Positions 21,533 to 34,104 are shown, numbered from the stretch's first letter. The stretch is DNA of 34,104 nt from Nephromyces sp. MM_2019 (GCA_015657535.1 JADHZB010000279.1:1-34104); one strand, 5' to 3'. The notes: generated by a model from the sequence alone, not told the origin. Numbers and translations: made by a program.

Positions 21533-24500
21533 TCTTAACTGATTTAGTGTTCAAAATATTTTACCCACGTTTAATAACACTACCCTAAGAATTTATAACG
21601 CAAGTATTATAATATTTTCCTAATTTTTCCACTTTAACCCTCTCTGAGCTTATACACCGGTACCCTCTTTATTACAACTCTTAATTCCCTCTAAATATAT
21701 CATTTTGAATCATATTTTTAAACCTTATCATATACCATATATCATTATAAGTCCCCTTTTGTTTTTAGAATACACAACAAACGCCCCCATCTACAACACC
21801 TGTGCCTCCTGCAGTTACACAACCACCCCCTTCCAAATCGACTTCAACCACAGCTGCATTTGTTTTAGATGCAACCAGTGGAGATAGTTTCCAATTACTC
21901 TGTAACACTTCTACCCAATTCTTAGGTCCGGCCAAGTCGACTTGTTTAGTACGTCTGGCTGGCATTAGAACAGCCCGTTTTGACCTACGGCAAAATACCC
22001 AACAACCAGCATGGGCCTATGAAGCCTATGAATTCGTTAGGAAAGAGGTCGTAGGTAAAAATGTCATTGTTACACATGAGTATTCACGTATGCCTATTAA
22101 TGCACCAACTGTATCAAACGGGTTTAAATTGGATGACAAGTCGAATGCTAACAATCCACAAAGTGCAATTGTTTATGTACAAATCTCCACTGAAAACCCA
22201 ACCAAGAATTTGAGTGAATTACTCGTGAAAAATGGGTTAGCAAAACTCAACCCCGTTCGTAAAAATGAGACACTTCCCATGGTAAATTTGTATTTTAACA
22301 GGGATATTATGTATTTTGGAGGATGGATTATATTCTAGCTGAATATATATATATATATATATACATAACAGAGTCTACGTGGCTATAAGTATAATGAGCT
22401 TAAATTTTATTGACTCGCCAAGTTTCAATACCTCTAATATGAATAATTATGATATATATTACCAAATTAAACTCAATTAAGCTTTTTTAAAGCCCAAATT
22501 AGTCTGAATTATATGGGCTCATATCAAATAATTACATCGCACAAAATACACACATTCTAGCACATACACACATCTCCGCATATTATTCCAAAATACAGAA
22601 TTATAACACACTTATGGAACTAGAGAAGGAGGCTAAAGAAAACAAATTAGGTTTACATGGAAGTGAGGATGGAGCTATGAAATTTCGTGTAAATGACTTA
22701 AGCACACTCAACAAAGCAAAAAATATTCAATTTTTCTTAACTGATTTAAAAGATTCGTCACCTTTAGAAGGATACCCACGTTACATCTCCTCAGCTAACC
22801 ATTTGAAAATATTTATACCATCCGTTAGTCTCTACACTTAAAAACATTCTACATGTTTGATATTTATACACTCTAGTTTCATAGTAGATACATATTTTAA
22901 AGCATATTTAATAAATTGGCTAACTTATATATTATACAAGGTTATATCAATTTTCACACTAAATCAACGTTAAATATTAGCTAACCAACGTCTCATCCCC
23001 TGCATATCCCAACCGATCATATTCCTACACCTATGTACCCAAAATACCAAAATTTATCTTATTCTTTTTATACACAGAAAAGTTTGATTATTTGGTTCAT
23101 CTTAACGGGAGTACAAATATACCGTCCATCTACAAACAGTGCAGCCTCACAGTACGATGTTCTGATGTCAAAAATAAACGAAGAGGCACTTTTATTTACT
23201 AAAAAAAGTATTTTACAAAGAGATATCAAAATTGTGGTTGAGGGGTGTACAAATGCAGGTCATTTCTTAGGCAAGCTTTACTTCAAAAAGAAAATCAATT
23301 TCGCTACACAACTTCTTCAAATGGGTATGAAAAAATTATTTATAAGAAGCCTTATGATTTTGTGTGTATGTGTATGAATTACTTCAAAAAGATATAATCT
23401 TGTTAGAGTTTTTGTATAGATTTTCTTTCTTTGAAATAAAAATGTGCTTAAAATAATAAAAGTTAATTTACTACTTGTAATTATTTTAAAAGGATATTTT
23501 ATTTATTTCTTGTACTTGTATTTGAATACCATTTGTTATCCTTATTTCTTAAAACTCATGCAAAAATTATGTGTATCTACACTTATTTTATTTTGTTCCC
23601 TCTTTCTGGTTTTTTACACAAATTGAATTTTATAATGCCTTGTAGACTGAGTATATACATTAAACACAAAATATCCCATTAACTTTTACATTTTAAATAT
23701 AACGAAAACACCATAGAAACAACAACTTACTCCAAAAATTACCCATTATTCACTTGTAGCATCTGCCAAATATACCTTTTTATTTGTTCAAATACAACCC
23801 ACAGGTTATGGCTTTTATGAAGAAAATTTCAATTATGTTGGAAAAGAGGCAGAATTATTGAAGTCTTTTGAGGCAGAAGCCAAATCTAAGTCTAAAGGTT
23901 ATTGGTCAATTGACCAGACAACGCAAACAAATGGAGAAACACTGCCTAGCAAGTCACCTTTGCTCGAAAATCGTTCATTCAAAAAAGTAACTGTCTCACA
24001 CATTAACTCATTGAAGAGCTTCTTTATACAAAATTTGGATAATGATGAATTACTAACAAAAATACATACTGAATTAAAACATATCAGTGATGAAAAGGAT
24101 TCACATTTAAACATACGTAGCCACCCTAGGCGTGTTGGTGAAGTTATCATTGCAAAATTTACTGGTGATGATATGGTATGGTATATATTGAAATCCTGGG
24201 GAAGGGAGAGATATATGGTGTAATGCGTAATTCACGTTTGTTCATATTATGTAATAATGTGTTTAGAATTAACATTATACATTTTACATATATTCCTGCA
24301 ATCACTACACATATTATTACATTACACTTGACTGCCTTTGATGATTAAGATTACACATGATCATTCACAATACACACTATTAGATAGCAAAAGTAGAGAG
24401 TCAAATAGTAGGTGTATAAATATGGTCATTTAATTTCATAGTATAACCTAGCATTTTTTTTTTAATTTACTAAAAACACACTCTACAGCATGATCTTTAT

Positions 24501-25603
24501 TTGTATAATTTAATATATTTATTTAACAATACTCAACCTTAATAAATCATTTTCAATACAGTGGTACCGAGCTATCATCAGGAAATGGTTGCCCAGTGAT
24601 CAAAGCTATGACTTGTTTTATATCGATTATGGCAATTCTGAAATATTAAACTCAAGCCAAACAAAACTCTGTCCAGCAAGCATCCATACGATACCACCAC
24701 AAGCAATCAGTTGTTCTTTAGCAGGTAAATAATATCTCAGGGCTAATACATTGATATATTTACATACAATTAGGCCTAATACTTAACTCATACCTTTGAC
24801 AAGTTACCTACATATCATTACAGCAATGGAGCTGTATCTTCACAAACAGATTGTATAGAAAATACAATAGCATGCATTACATTTTCTACACATTACTATA
24901 ACTAGGAATAACCTCGGACAGGTTGATGGAAGATGAAGCTGCACAATACTTTTTAAATTACACCGATGAAGGTGAATTTGAATGTGTACTACAACAAGAA
25001 CTTAAAAAAGATCATTTTACAGTTATTCTATACGAAGTTGATCAATCACTTAACGGTAGGTAGTCAACACACTCCCTTTATATATAACACTGATTTAAAT
25101 TGTGCATTTTAAAAAAACATTCTGACTATCTTTAATTTATTCACAGCTGAAAGGACATCTGTTAATGAATTTACTGTAGCTACTGGCTGGGCCCGTGTAG
25201 ACCATCAAAGCCCAACTTCTGTATGTTAATCAGTATCATTTGTACACTACAATAATCTTATTTACATCATACTTTATGATTGAGCTTAGACACTTATGCA
25301 TATATGGTTCACATATATATATATATATGTATATCTTGAGCGTTCTGTGCTTAGAATCTTACACTAAAAAAATATTTAAAACCACATCTAATCTAATTAA
25401 TCTTACATATTTAAAACACATTATGCATGAATGAATAAATTTAAGTTTAGCCTTTTGATTTTATTTTTTTTCAATTATCGATTTTGCATGCTTGAATTTA
25501 GATCATGCTACGACTTGAGGCTCAAGAAGAACATGCTAAGAAAAATCATTTGAATATTTGGAGATATGGAAATATATCTGCCGAAGATGATTATGATTTA
25601 TAA
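19101..25603 (+). CDS. SND1: Tudor-SN (staphylococcal nuclease and Tudor domain protein, SND1)
   Basis: Tudor-SN is a conserved RNA-binding protein and nuclease of the cytoplasm and stress granules, linked to decay of edited double-stranded RNA, splicing and transcription. Fourteen exons join in frame: 19101-19179, 19562-19650, 20044-20248, 20594-20701, 20887-21051, 21241-21485, 21769-22281, 22599-22823, 23078-23324, 23805-24175, 24562-24724, 24906-25055, 25147-25220, 25502-25603. Total 911 residues, matching the family's usual 910. Layout: four SN-like repeats, with a Pro/Thr-rich linker starting exon 7 (QQTPPSTTPVPPAVTQPPP), then a Tudor domain embedded in a split fifth SN repeat. The Tudor core shows IIAKFTGDDM, WYRAIIRKW and LFYIDYGNSEIL, with the aromatic residues expected of a methylarginine cage. 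SN4 markers include ANHLKIFIPS and ILTGVQIYRP. The C-terminus ends in an acidic SAEDDYDL. Every exon boundary is GT-AG. Confidence 0.93.
21498..21526. repeat. (AT)n microsatellite in Tudor-SN intron 6
   Basis: Uninterrupted AT dinucleotide run of about 28 bases, 13 bases after the weak donor GTTTCT at 21486. Similar shorter runs occur at 22343-22362 (intron 7) and 25313-25328 (intron 13). Confidence 0.9.
22343..22362. repeat. (AT)n microsatellite in Tudor-SN intron 7
   Basis: AT dinucleotide run of about 20 bases inside the intron following the long exon 7. Confidence 0.85.
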
Positions 25604-27179
25604 ATACTTTAATTATTTTCCATTATTTCCCTGATAAACTAAGTTATAAGGACTTTTAAGACACATTTATGTTCTACTTTAATCCACTTAGTCTGACTCT
25701 GGTTTCTTATAACCTACCTTGTAATATTTATATATATATACATGTTGTTAGCTATACTTATATAGATACAATTAGAGGTTCACTCTTAATTCTTATAAAT
25801 CTGAATTTTTTATTATTTCAACTTGACAAGTTCTTTCTCTGGACCAATGTTGTTATACCTTTAGCCAACCACATACTCTAATCCTTTTTTGAGTTTATGA
25901 TATATTTAAAATAATTTATTCTTGTCATTTTTCACAAGAATTAAATATGAGCTAAGTTATTTTTCATAATGATGTGAGCAAATCTTAAACCTCCTTTTGT
26001 AAATATATTAAAACTTTAATTATATTTTCTTTATCTTTAAAAATTATAAATAATTTTAAATATTTCTAAATTCATAAATAATTCAAATTGTTCTCCTATC
26101 ACTTATAAAATGACTATATAAGTTCATAATTTGTTATAATAATTGCAACCTCATTTTTCTTAGAATGTTTTAAATGCATATCACAATCACACACATATTC
26201 TTACTATTAAAATTGATAACAATCATTAGTAATTAATGGTTTAAGCAACAACCTATACAATTTAGCTTTGTTATGAATGTCTTAAAATCTATGGGACTGC
26301 AACACAAACGTTTTAGCTAGTAGTGTTAAATTAATTTAATTGTGAATAACTATTTAAGCAAATCTATAAGAACTTTTATCATCAAGGGTGAATTAACTAA
26401 ATTAGAACCTTGCGAGTTAAGTTCACATTTGATTATCGTATTTTTATTGCAATGTATCATGTGTGTGGAGCAAGTCATAGGAAATAATTTCATTACTGAT
26501 AAATTTGGATTTAATATATAATGAACTTATGTGCTACAATTTTGAGGAGCTAATTGAAATGTAAAGAATTTTTAATTGAAGTTTACAACCTAAAGCAAAA
26601 TAATGTTTTTAGATCTATTTCCTGCTATGTTAGCAACCAAAAGCATTGCTTTTTAAATGTAAACAGCCATTTATAGTTCATTTATTAGAGTGTAAACTCG
26701 TTAATGAGCTAACAATTGTGCTTTACTATTGAATTACACCAAGATTAAATATAAACTTTTATTGCTTTTACCAGAATTTTCCCTTGAGGTATTTATTGAG
26801 CATTTAAGAATTCGACTGCAAGGCATCTGGAGAAAAATTAAACCAAATTTTTCGGGTAAAAATAATAGATGGAAAGAAATTATATAATTTAGTGATTCTT
26901 TTGTTTCTATAGTGCTGATGCAACAATAAATGTGTTGTAAATGGATCTGAATAACTCCTTCCTTAATACACTTTTCATCCTATATTCTGGATTACCATTC
27001 ACAAGTACATCTGAGAAAAGGTGAAAGTTCCTACATATAAATAACACTTAATCAAAAGAATAAGTTGAGAATTTAATTAAAAGAGTCGATAAAATAAAAG
27101 AGTCAGTGAAATCGCCATAGCTCAGACTTTTATTAAAGCTATAGAAAATTAACTATTCTGTATTAACTAGTAAGGCACA
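25604..27179. other. Intergenic between Tudor-SN and epsilon-tubulin
   Basis: About 1.6 kb of AT-rich spacer between two plus-strand genes. It contains the Tudor-SN 3' flank and the epsilon-tubulin promoter. No further gene, RNA or repeat was recognised; short open frames at 25240-25881 overlap the gene end and spacer and have no family resemblance. Confidence 0.5.
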
Positions 27180-30100
27180 ATGCCCAGAGAACAGATTGTT
27201 ATACAGCTTGGGCAATGTGGTAATCAAATAGGAGCTCAGTTCTGGCAAGGGTTATATGATGAGATTAAACTCATCAAAGGTTATAATGAAAAGTATCTAA
27301 CAGCATTATTTGATATGTCAAAAAGGACAGAATTCAAACCAAGAACCCTTATGATTGATATGGAAGAATCTGTAATACAAAAGTTAAAGTGTTCCAAGGA
27401 CACATCTTATTTCAAGGATAGTGCATTTGTTACTGATGTTTCTGGTTCAGGAAATAACTGGTGTGGCGTTAAATGTAGTTTCACTTGCTAAATACACTTG
27501 AGATTACAGGCCTATAATCAATGAGTGCATATATATTACGTTAAAATTTTTAGGTATATTATCTACGTTTTGTTTGGCTATTGAAACAGTAGAGAAATTA
27601 TTTCATGGTTGCTATTTATTCTTAACATTTTTTGAGTCTATTATTTTCATAACTAGAAGGGATGTTTTAATCTATTTGGTATAATTAAATACTAAAAACT
27701 CATTGCATTACTAATTTAGGGCTATAGGACATGAAGTTCGGAGCAACATTCATCATGATAAGATTATTAATGAACTCTGGAAACTCACTGAGGCTTGTGA
27801 CTCCCTCCAATCATTCACTTTTATACATTCTCTTGGTGGTGGTACTGGTTCAGGCTTAGGGAGCTATCTTATTGAGGGTGAGTTTTCAAAGTATATTCAA
27901 GCGATCGACAAATAGCAAATTGACCTGAATTAACAATTTTTTGCTAAAACTAATATATAAATATCACTATGTAACCTTCTATTACACTATATAATTGGCT
28001 TTAAAACCTTGCTAATTAAAGATGGGAAATGATAAAAGAACTAGTGCTATTAAGAAACTTAATCTTTCGAATTGATCGAAATTATAGATTGAACCTAAGA
28101 CATAAATTCTAACGAATTTTTCAGACTTATATAAGCTACTGGTTTAAATTAAGTTATGGCTTCGTGTAGATAAGCAATGATTTATTGAAATTTGGATGTT
28201 AGTTATCCTTTCAGATTTTTTAACTATTTCATAACATCCTGAATTATTATATATAAAATAACTAGAATTAGCAAAGTTAAATGTATAACTATATTTTACA
28301 TCTTATATAGTGCTATCAGATCTATTTCCCAAGACTTACAGGATTGTTAACTGTGTTTTACCATCAACACAAGATGATGTTATAACTTCTCCATATAACT
28401 GGTCAAAATAATTCACTAGAACTTAGACTTAATTTTCTATTATGACTCATTTAAAGCTTGAAAATCATAATGTTTAAAAATTCTATTATTTCATAAAATC
28501 ATTAGTTATCTATCATTATGGAAACAAATTGAGTTTGCTTCATTAGTAATACCAATGTCAAACGAGTCACTTTTGCAAAATTATCAGCAAAAGGTTAGTT
28601 TGAATAAGCAGTACAAACTGTTATGAAGCCTATTCAACCTGGTTAAGGCCCATCGATTTTGTTCAACTGTTATTCATTTACAGGAAACAAATAAGCCTTT
28701 TTCAAGTGCCAATATTATAATCAGTCAATTTCTGACCCATTTGACAAGGTAATAACTTTGTGTCAATATTTTTGTTACTTTTCATTAATTTCACATTCTG
28801 AAAAGTTAGGAAGAAACTAGACTTTAACAAAATTTCTCGAGTCTAATTTAATAAACTACTGTTGCTAATCGGCATTAAAAACTAGAAAACTAAAGCAGAA
28901 TGCTCTTGTTTATTTCCATATTATAATTAACCACAAAATTTCGTATATAATTGCTAGAGCAGTGGTTTAATTTATTGTCATAAACCTTTTTGTTTCTTTT
29001 AAAATAGCTGTGTGTGCTTTGGTGGTGCCCTTAATGTTGATTTAAATGAGCTTATAACAAACTTGGTAAAAATTTATATTAGGAAACTGTTGGATTTCAA
29101 AATGTTACTACTGAATCAATATTTATTTTTATTGCATTAAAAAGATGTTAAGAATTCAATAATTTTACGTAGGTACCTTACTCAAAGCAACATTTTATAA
29201 TGTCATCTATTAGCCCCAAAAGTCTAATTCACAAGGACAACCATGGACGAAAGTAAGAACTTATTCCAATAAAAATTTACTGTCAAGGAACTTACATTAT
29301 ATACGTTTTAAAAATATCAATAACTAAAGTAACTTACTTTTTAAAAAATTTTTTAGTTGTACCAATTTAGGTTTAAATGGAGTATCTAGATGTGATGAGA
29401 ATTCTATAAACTTCTATTTAAATTCAAATTTAGAAAAACTCTGTTTCACTATGCCTAAACAATAAATGAGAAAATTTATATAAAAATCACGGTATTTATT
29501 ATTGAAATTTTCTATTTCGGTCAATTTGTTCAGATTCTACCAATACTTCTCTGACATACTATCTGAACAGTTTCAATTGATGCCAATCAATCCTAAGAAA
29601 CATATGTAATACAATGCTTTCATTATATCCACTTCTTTTAGTTGTACATAGTACTTAACAATTATATAATTTGTTTTATGTAAACATTTCTATGCTGTAA
29701 TGCTCAGTTTTAATCTCAACTTACCCTAATTTGTAGTATGTATTTGTTTAAAATTTTACTGTGATAATTGCATAACAAAAACAATGATTGGTAAATCGGT
29801 TTTGGGAATTAATAAAAGTTCATTTGCGGCATTTAGCGTTATTTTTTATTTTATAGCCCTCAGTGATTATAGTTATTGAATTATTTTATGTTATTTTAAC
29901 TACAGAACTTTATCCACAACTCTTTTGGCACGCGGAAATGTCTCACTAAAAGAAATAACTCAAAACTTGAAAAAGTGAATCACTTTAGTATAAGTTGTAT
30001 CTAATACAAATTAAACAAATTCTAATTAGTTTAATTGAAAATTCTAATTTTAAAACTAATTTTCTGTTTGGAACTTTCTACACAGATTGAAGAGTCACCT

Positions 30101-31411
30101 CAGTGTTTTACCTTACAATCCAGTAGGATATTCAGTATATATATATAAATATACATACACGTGTAACAAAAGGTTGATAATTAAGATATATTTAAAGCCT
30201 GAAATGAAGTCTTTGCTACAGAATTAAATATTTTTTATTGCAATTTTGTAATCTTTTCTTTCTTTCAAGGATATATATAAATTAGGACATTGTAGCATAC
30301 CACCACTCCAACAGGTTATTGGATATGTTGCAAGTTCTCTGAAATACATATAATACGTAACAATCTACTAATCTATACATTACTCTAGATCATAAATTTT
30401 ATGGCAACACGTTAAGAGCAATGAGCTTTAAATAAATTGAATAAAGATAGTTGTTCATTTCAAATCTCTAAATCACTTACTTCTGCTCTTTTCACTTTTG
30501 ACAAGTTTTCATGTGCACTTTAGTGTTAAAATAAGAATACAGATTTGATTGATTACTAATTAACACTAACTTGTGGCGTAAAAATTGCCCTATTTTCATA
30601 ATACATAAATTTGGAATAAATTTATTTTCAGAAATACATTCAAATAAAGATTCAGTATTATTTTTCGACTGGACTGTTAAACATTTAATAAATATTTCGA
30701 TTAAAAATGATTTAGACTGTTTATTTTGTTTTTAAACCTTTGATTTCTTAGGAGAGCTCGTTACTATTTCTTTATAATTCATGTGGATTTTCTACAATTC
30801 TTAATTCAGTCAGAGCGAATTTCCTTACCCTATTTAAAAAAAGGGTTTGTTTGATATGATTATACCTATAATATATTCATTATAAACATATAGAGATATT
30901 AAGGAAATGTGTGTGGAGTTATAGTTTTGTCTCTAAAATAATTCAAAATTTAACAATACCTCATACTTGATATGTTTCAAAATGATTAATGCTACACAAA
31001 GGATGAGTCTCGTTCAAACTCAACACCCTAATATGTATATTAATTATCTTATATGATTAACTCGTTATCTAAAATATTTAAAATTAGAAAAAGAACATTT
31101 TACCTTGTTCATTATACATATCTTATTGATTAAAAAATTTTAACTCAAGCTCAAGATTTTTTGTTTGTCAGGCTCATTTACATCACTACCTTAAACATAT
31201 AGAGTTAAATTTTTTTGAAGAAGCTGATGAACAAATACGAACATTGATCTCCGATTATCAACATTTCCAAGATAAATTATTACCTCCACTAAATTATTTA
31301 AATCAAAATTCTCCAACAAATTTATTTAAACCTCAGAATTTAATACAAGGCAACAATTCTATGGGCCTTCTCAATTCATTTTGGCAGAATTTAACTTTAC
31401 CTATTTTATAA
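27180..31411 (+). CDS. TUBE1: Epsilon-tubulin
   Basis: Epsilon-tubulin is a GTP-binding tubulin of centrioles and basal bodies, needed for triplet microtubules. Thirteen exons join in frame: 27180-27460, 27720-27877, 28311-28401, 28506-28593, 28684-28748, 29008-29065, 29173-29252, 29534-29605, 29906-29974, 30086-30134, 30286-30315, 30752-30844, 31172-31411. Total 457 residues (human 475). GTPase markers: GQCGNQIG near the N-terminus, the tubulin signature GGGTGSGLGSYL, and DDVITSPYN. Epsilon-specific resemblance: LMIDMEESVI, TDVSGSGNNW with AIGHEV after the splice, GALNVDLNELITNLVP, LLARGNVSLKEI, and AHLHHYL near the end, which argue against alpha, beta, gamma or delta tubulin. Donors at 27461 (GTGTGG), 28402 (GTCAAA) and 30845 (GTTTGT) are weak but fixed by phase and homology. 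Exon 11 is ambiguous: an acceptor at 30269 gives a better local match but breaks frame, so the acceptor before 30286 was chosen. Confidence 0.9.
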
Positions 31412-32000
31412 TATTCTCTTGAAAGTCATTTATTTGATCAAGTTTATTAATTCATTTTGAAGTGACACAAACATTAAGTAGCTTTGTTGCTACCCATTAC
31501 AAATAATTTTAATTTTATTAAACTAAAGTCTTCCCACTTACAAATAATTAAGGATTTGTATTGAAATTTATAATTTTTCCTTCTAAGATTAAGCATATAG
31601 CCTGCATTCAAATTCAGTTTAGTATTTCATATATATGCTTTTGGATTCAGTTATTAGAAATTATTCTCACGTTTTCCATTCATATGGTAATTGAAATTTG
31701 AGTGATGTAGATTAATAATACTCCTAGAAAAGTAATTTTAAGCGATTTAAAATGTTTCCTGTTAATAATCGCATTACTCACTTTAACCACGAATGTTTAT
31801 CTGGAGCATGGATTTAATAGGAATAACTCGAAGCTCTAGCTCTTCCCAACTGTGTGATAAATAATAAACTCCTCTCTTAAAAAGTTACTATAAAATACAA
31901 AATTAAAATTCCATGGTTATCATATCATTCAGAACTATCTTATTTTAAGGTAGAAACCACGTTAAAATTCGAATTTTATCCCCGACTCGATAAACAAGAC
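31412..32000. other. Intergenic between epsilon-tubulin and capping enzyme
   Basis: Spacer of 589 bases between two plus-strand genes. It should carry the 3' end of epsilon-tubulin and the capping-enzyme promoter. A CTATAAAATA stretch lies at about 31888-31897, roughly 110 bases before the capping-enzyme ATG, and could act as a TATA element; this is weak evidence in AT-rich DNA. Confidence 0.45.
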
Positions 32001-33407
32001 ATGAAGAGGGCCTTATGGGATGATTACACTACACAATCCTTTGAAAAATTAGAAAACCTTGGTACTCTTGAAGATGAAGCTCAAGCCAGACCTATCCTTA
32101 ACTTAGCCCGTCATATGTGTGGTTGGAAATCTGACACTTTCCCTGGCTCACAACCCGTTTCACTGAACCGCTCAAACTTACAATTAGTTGCCCGTAACCC
32201 ATATGTTGCATGTGAAAAAACGGATGGAGTTCGTTATCTGCTACTATCTATAGATTCTGTCAGTCACTCTAATCCACAAACCCATAGTCAACCTAAAGAA
32301 TGGAATAATAGCGGCTCAAAGGACAAATCATCTACTCACTTAGATGCGTCATCTACGAATTATAAAGCACAGCACAATCAGCCTATACCACAAGGCAATG
32401 AAGATACTGCCAGGATAAGTTATATTTTCATGATTAATAGAAATGAAAAGGTTCAGAGGATTTCTATGAGGTTACCAAAGCCAGACGGCTTGCATTCAAA
32501 CCATCATCGCACCCTGCTTGATGGTGAAATGGTGTTAGATAAAGTCATTGAAGGTGGCAAAACAGTTGAAAAACTCAGGTTCTTAATATATGACCTAATA
32601 TGTTTGTGTGGAGACTCTTCTGTTATGAAATTGAATTTCGTCCAACGCCTTTCACTAATACAAGATGAGATAATTTTACCCTTAACAAATTTTATACAAA
32701 CTCCTGAGGGCCAATCTGAAAAGCGACATTTTGATATTTTCCTGAAGGACTTCTTTGAAATATGGGATATAGCTAACATCAACCAATTTGGGCCCAAACT
32801 ACCACATACAACCGATGGTATCATATTTACCCCAGTTCGTAAACCTTATATACCTGGTACTTGTAATGACCTCATAAAATGGAAACCTCCACATCTCAAC
32901 ACGGTGAGTCAATCCTCTAGACTTATATCATTACAAGTGTCATGATTTTTTTCTAGGCTATTTCTGTGTTTTAATATATGTATTACTAAATTTAGATGTA
33001 TATCGATACATTTAGGTATATGTAGAAACATATAGTGATGTTGTAAATGTTTAGCTGTGGCTCGATGCCATATAGTATATACCTAATTTATGTGTGTACT
33101 TTTAGTCTTTCTAAATTAGCTCCAATTTTCAACTAACCAGCTCTCAACTCAATTCTACATGACTATAACTCCTGCTCAATGAAAACTATGATTATCTAAA
33201 CATATGTGTACCCAATTACAATTTATATTTATAAAATTTTATATGAAATTTCAATTTTTATTTAGGTGGACTTCTTCACAGAAGTTGTTTATGTAAACAA
33301 AAATCAAAGCATACCTTTGGCAGTCAAATTATATTGTACATTTCAAGTTAGCCAATCTAACACATTTATTGTATTTGCATTACATGTGTGTGTAAGGGAA
33401 GCACAGA

Positions 33408-33449
<42 letters not shown>

Positions 33450-33597
33450 ATAACAAACTCAAAATATTACACACACTACATAGATATGAGCAAAACATTG
33501 AATCATATTTTTTGTCTAATTAGGGAATGATGAAATTTCGTGGCCAATTTTTAGCTCCTTATGGTGGACTATACAAACAATTGATCTCACACAAACA
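32001..33597 (+). CDS. CEG1: mRNA capping enzyme, guanylyltransferase subunit (fungal type), 3' end outside window
   Basis: The enzyme transfers GMP from GTP to the diphosphate end of nascent RNA polymerase II transcripts. Exons seen: 32001-32903, 33266-33346, 33524-33597, the last ending in a donor (GTAATA) with phase 2, so the gene continues past the right edge. The N-terminus has DTFPGSQPVS, typical of fungal guanylyltransferases. Motif I is EKTDGVR with the GMP-accepting Lys at residue 73. Motif III is LLDGEMVL (about 172-179), motif IIIa LRFLIYDLICLCGD, motif IV TDGIIFTP and motif V DLIKWKPPH. Between motifs I and III lies an extra polar Ser/His/Gln-rich insertion, about residues 86-137. 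No RNA triphosphatase domain precedes it, unlike the fused animal enzyme. The C-terminal OB-fold motif VI is not in the window. Exons 2 and 3 are less certain than exon 1. Confidence 0.9.
33409..33446. repeat. (TA)n microsatellite in capping-enzyme intron 2
   Basis: Uninterrupted TA run of about 38 bases, the longest simple repeat in the window, inside the proposed intron 33347-33523. It follows a GT-rich patch at 33385-33393. Confidence 0.9.
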
Positions 33598-34104
33598 GTA
33601 ATACATTTTCTTTTATAAACTTCTTACACCAAATATTTCAATCTACACACACTATAAATTCATAAATAAAACTTGACACTCACACATATGGATAGATTAC
33701 CACATCATAACAATACCTTTTCAATTTATTATACAATATAGACACAAAAGATAAGCAGTATATACATTTGTAGCCTACATCTTATAACTAGCTGTAAAAA
33801 TCTCTACACAATCATACATACACACAAACCTACTTAAGATACAAATCTATATATATAGACATTATATAATATTATATTATAAATACATAAATCTATACAC
33901 AAGTTAATTTTTGTATACACTCTATACATATTTTTATAAAATATATAAATGTATAGGATACACTCAATAGATAAACTTATTCATAGACTGTATGTACACA
34001 ATATCAAGCCCTTTTATTTTTTTGTGTATATTTGCCGCAACATAATTTTCATCTATCAGTTATACAATCAATATATCTTTACCCTCTATATTACACACAC
34101 ACAC
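33598..34104. other. Capping-enzyme intron or 3' region, no exon recognised
   Basis: AT-rich with many CACA and TATACA phrases, very poor in G on the plus strand, ending in an (AC)n run at 34093-34104. I saw no stretch matching the expected C-terminal OB-fold of the guanylyltransferase. It is probably a long intron continuing beyond the edge. Confidence 0.4.

Noticed and set aside
21765..21965. Minus-strand open frame opposite Tudor-SN exon 7
   Set aside because: It is the shadow of the Pro/Thr-rich linker; the plus-strand frame is clearly the coding one.
27461..27490. Reading epsilon-tubulin exon 1 to the TAA at about 27489
   Set aside because: This would give a 103-residue truncated tubulin. 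The GT at 27461 splices in phase to AIGHEV, which restores the tubulin fold.
32504..32824. Minus-strand 106-codon open frame opposite the capping enzyme
   Set aside because: It is the antisense shadow of guanylyltransferase motifs III to IV.
1..34104. CRISPR arrays, bacterial operons, ribosome binding sites, insertion sequences
   Set aside because: Genes are intron-rich and eukaryotic, and no regularly spaced short repeats were seen.

Overview
The window is AT-rich eukaryotic DNA with spliced genes (short GT-AG introns, mostly 40-480 bases). It most likely comes from an early-diverging fungus that still builds a flagellum. Three things in the sequence support this. The mRNA capping enzyme is the stand-alone fungal guanylyltransferase type, with the N-terminal stretch DTFPGSQPVS. 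An epsilon-tubulin gene is present, a family tied to centrioles and basal bodies and absent from non-flagellated fungi such as yeasts and mushrooms. A centrin/CDC31-like EF-hand gene is present as well. The exact lineage cannot be fixed from the sequence.

Layout. 1-4433 is a gene-poor accessory block, visibly less AT-rich than the rest. It holds a broken minus-strand fragment resembling the phenuivirus/tenuivirus nucleocapsid family (1-647), short and long tandem repeats (731-822; about 1660-3300, three diverged units of roughly 500-570 bases sharing a hairpin), and a second broken minus-strand reading frame of unknown origin (about 3680-4433). From 5142 on the window is ordinary chromosomal: a centrin-like gene (minus, 5142-6544), a ubiquitin-like-domain protein of unknown function (minus, 7388-8811), a BRR6/BRL1 nuclear-envelope protein (plus, 10704-12645), RNA polymerase III subunit RPC6/RPC34 (minus, 12833-14644, convergent with BRR6), a 4.4-kb stretch without a recognisable gene, Tudor-SN/SND1 (plus, 19101-25603, 14 exons), epsilon-tubulin (plus, 27180-31411, 13 exons) and the mRNA capping guanylyltransferase (plus, 32001 to the right edge, incomplete).

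The cellular genes do not form an operon or pathway cluster. Two serve centrioles/basal bodies (centrin, epsilon-tubulin), one the nuclear envelope and pore assembly (BRR6), and three RNA synthesis or handling (RPC6, Tudor-SN, capping enzyme). I built the gene models by hand, joining exons by splice-site phase and by resemblance to known families. All joins in the six complete models keep frame. The most notable feature of the window is the viral nucleocapsid-like relic next to a tandem-repeat block.
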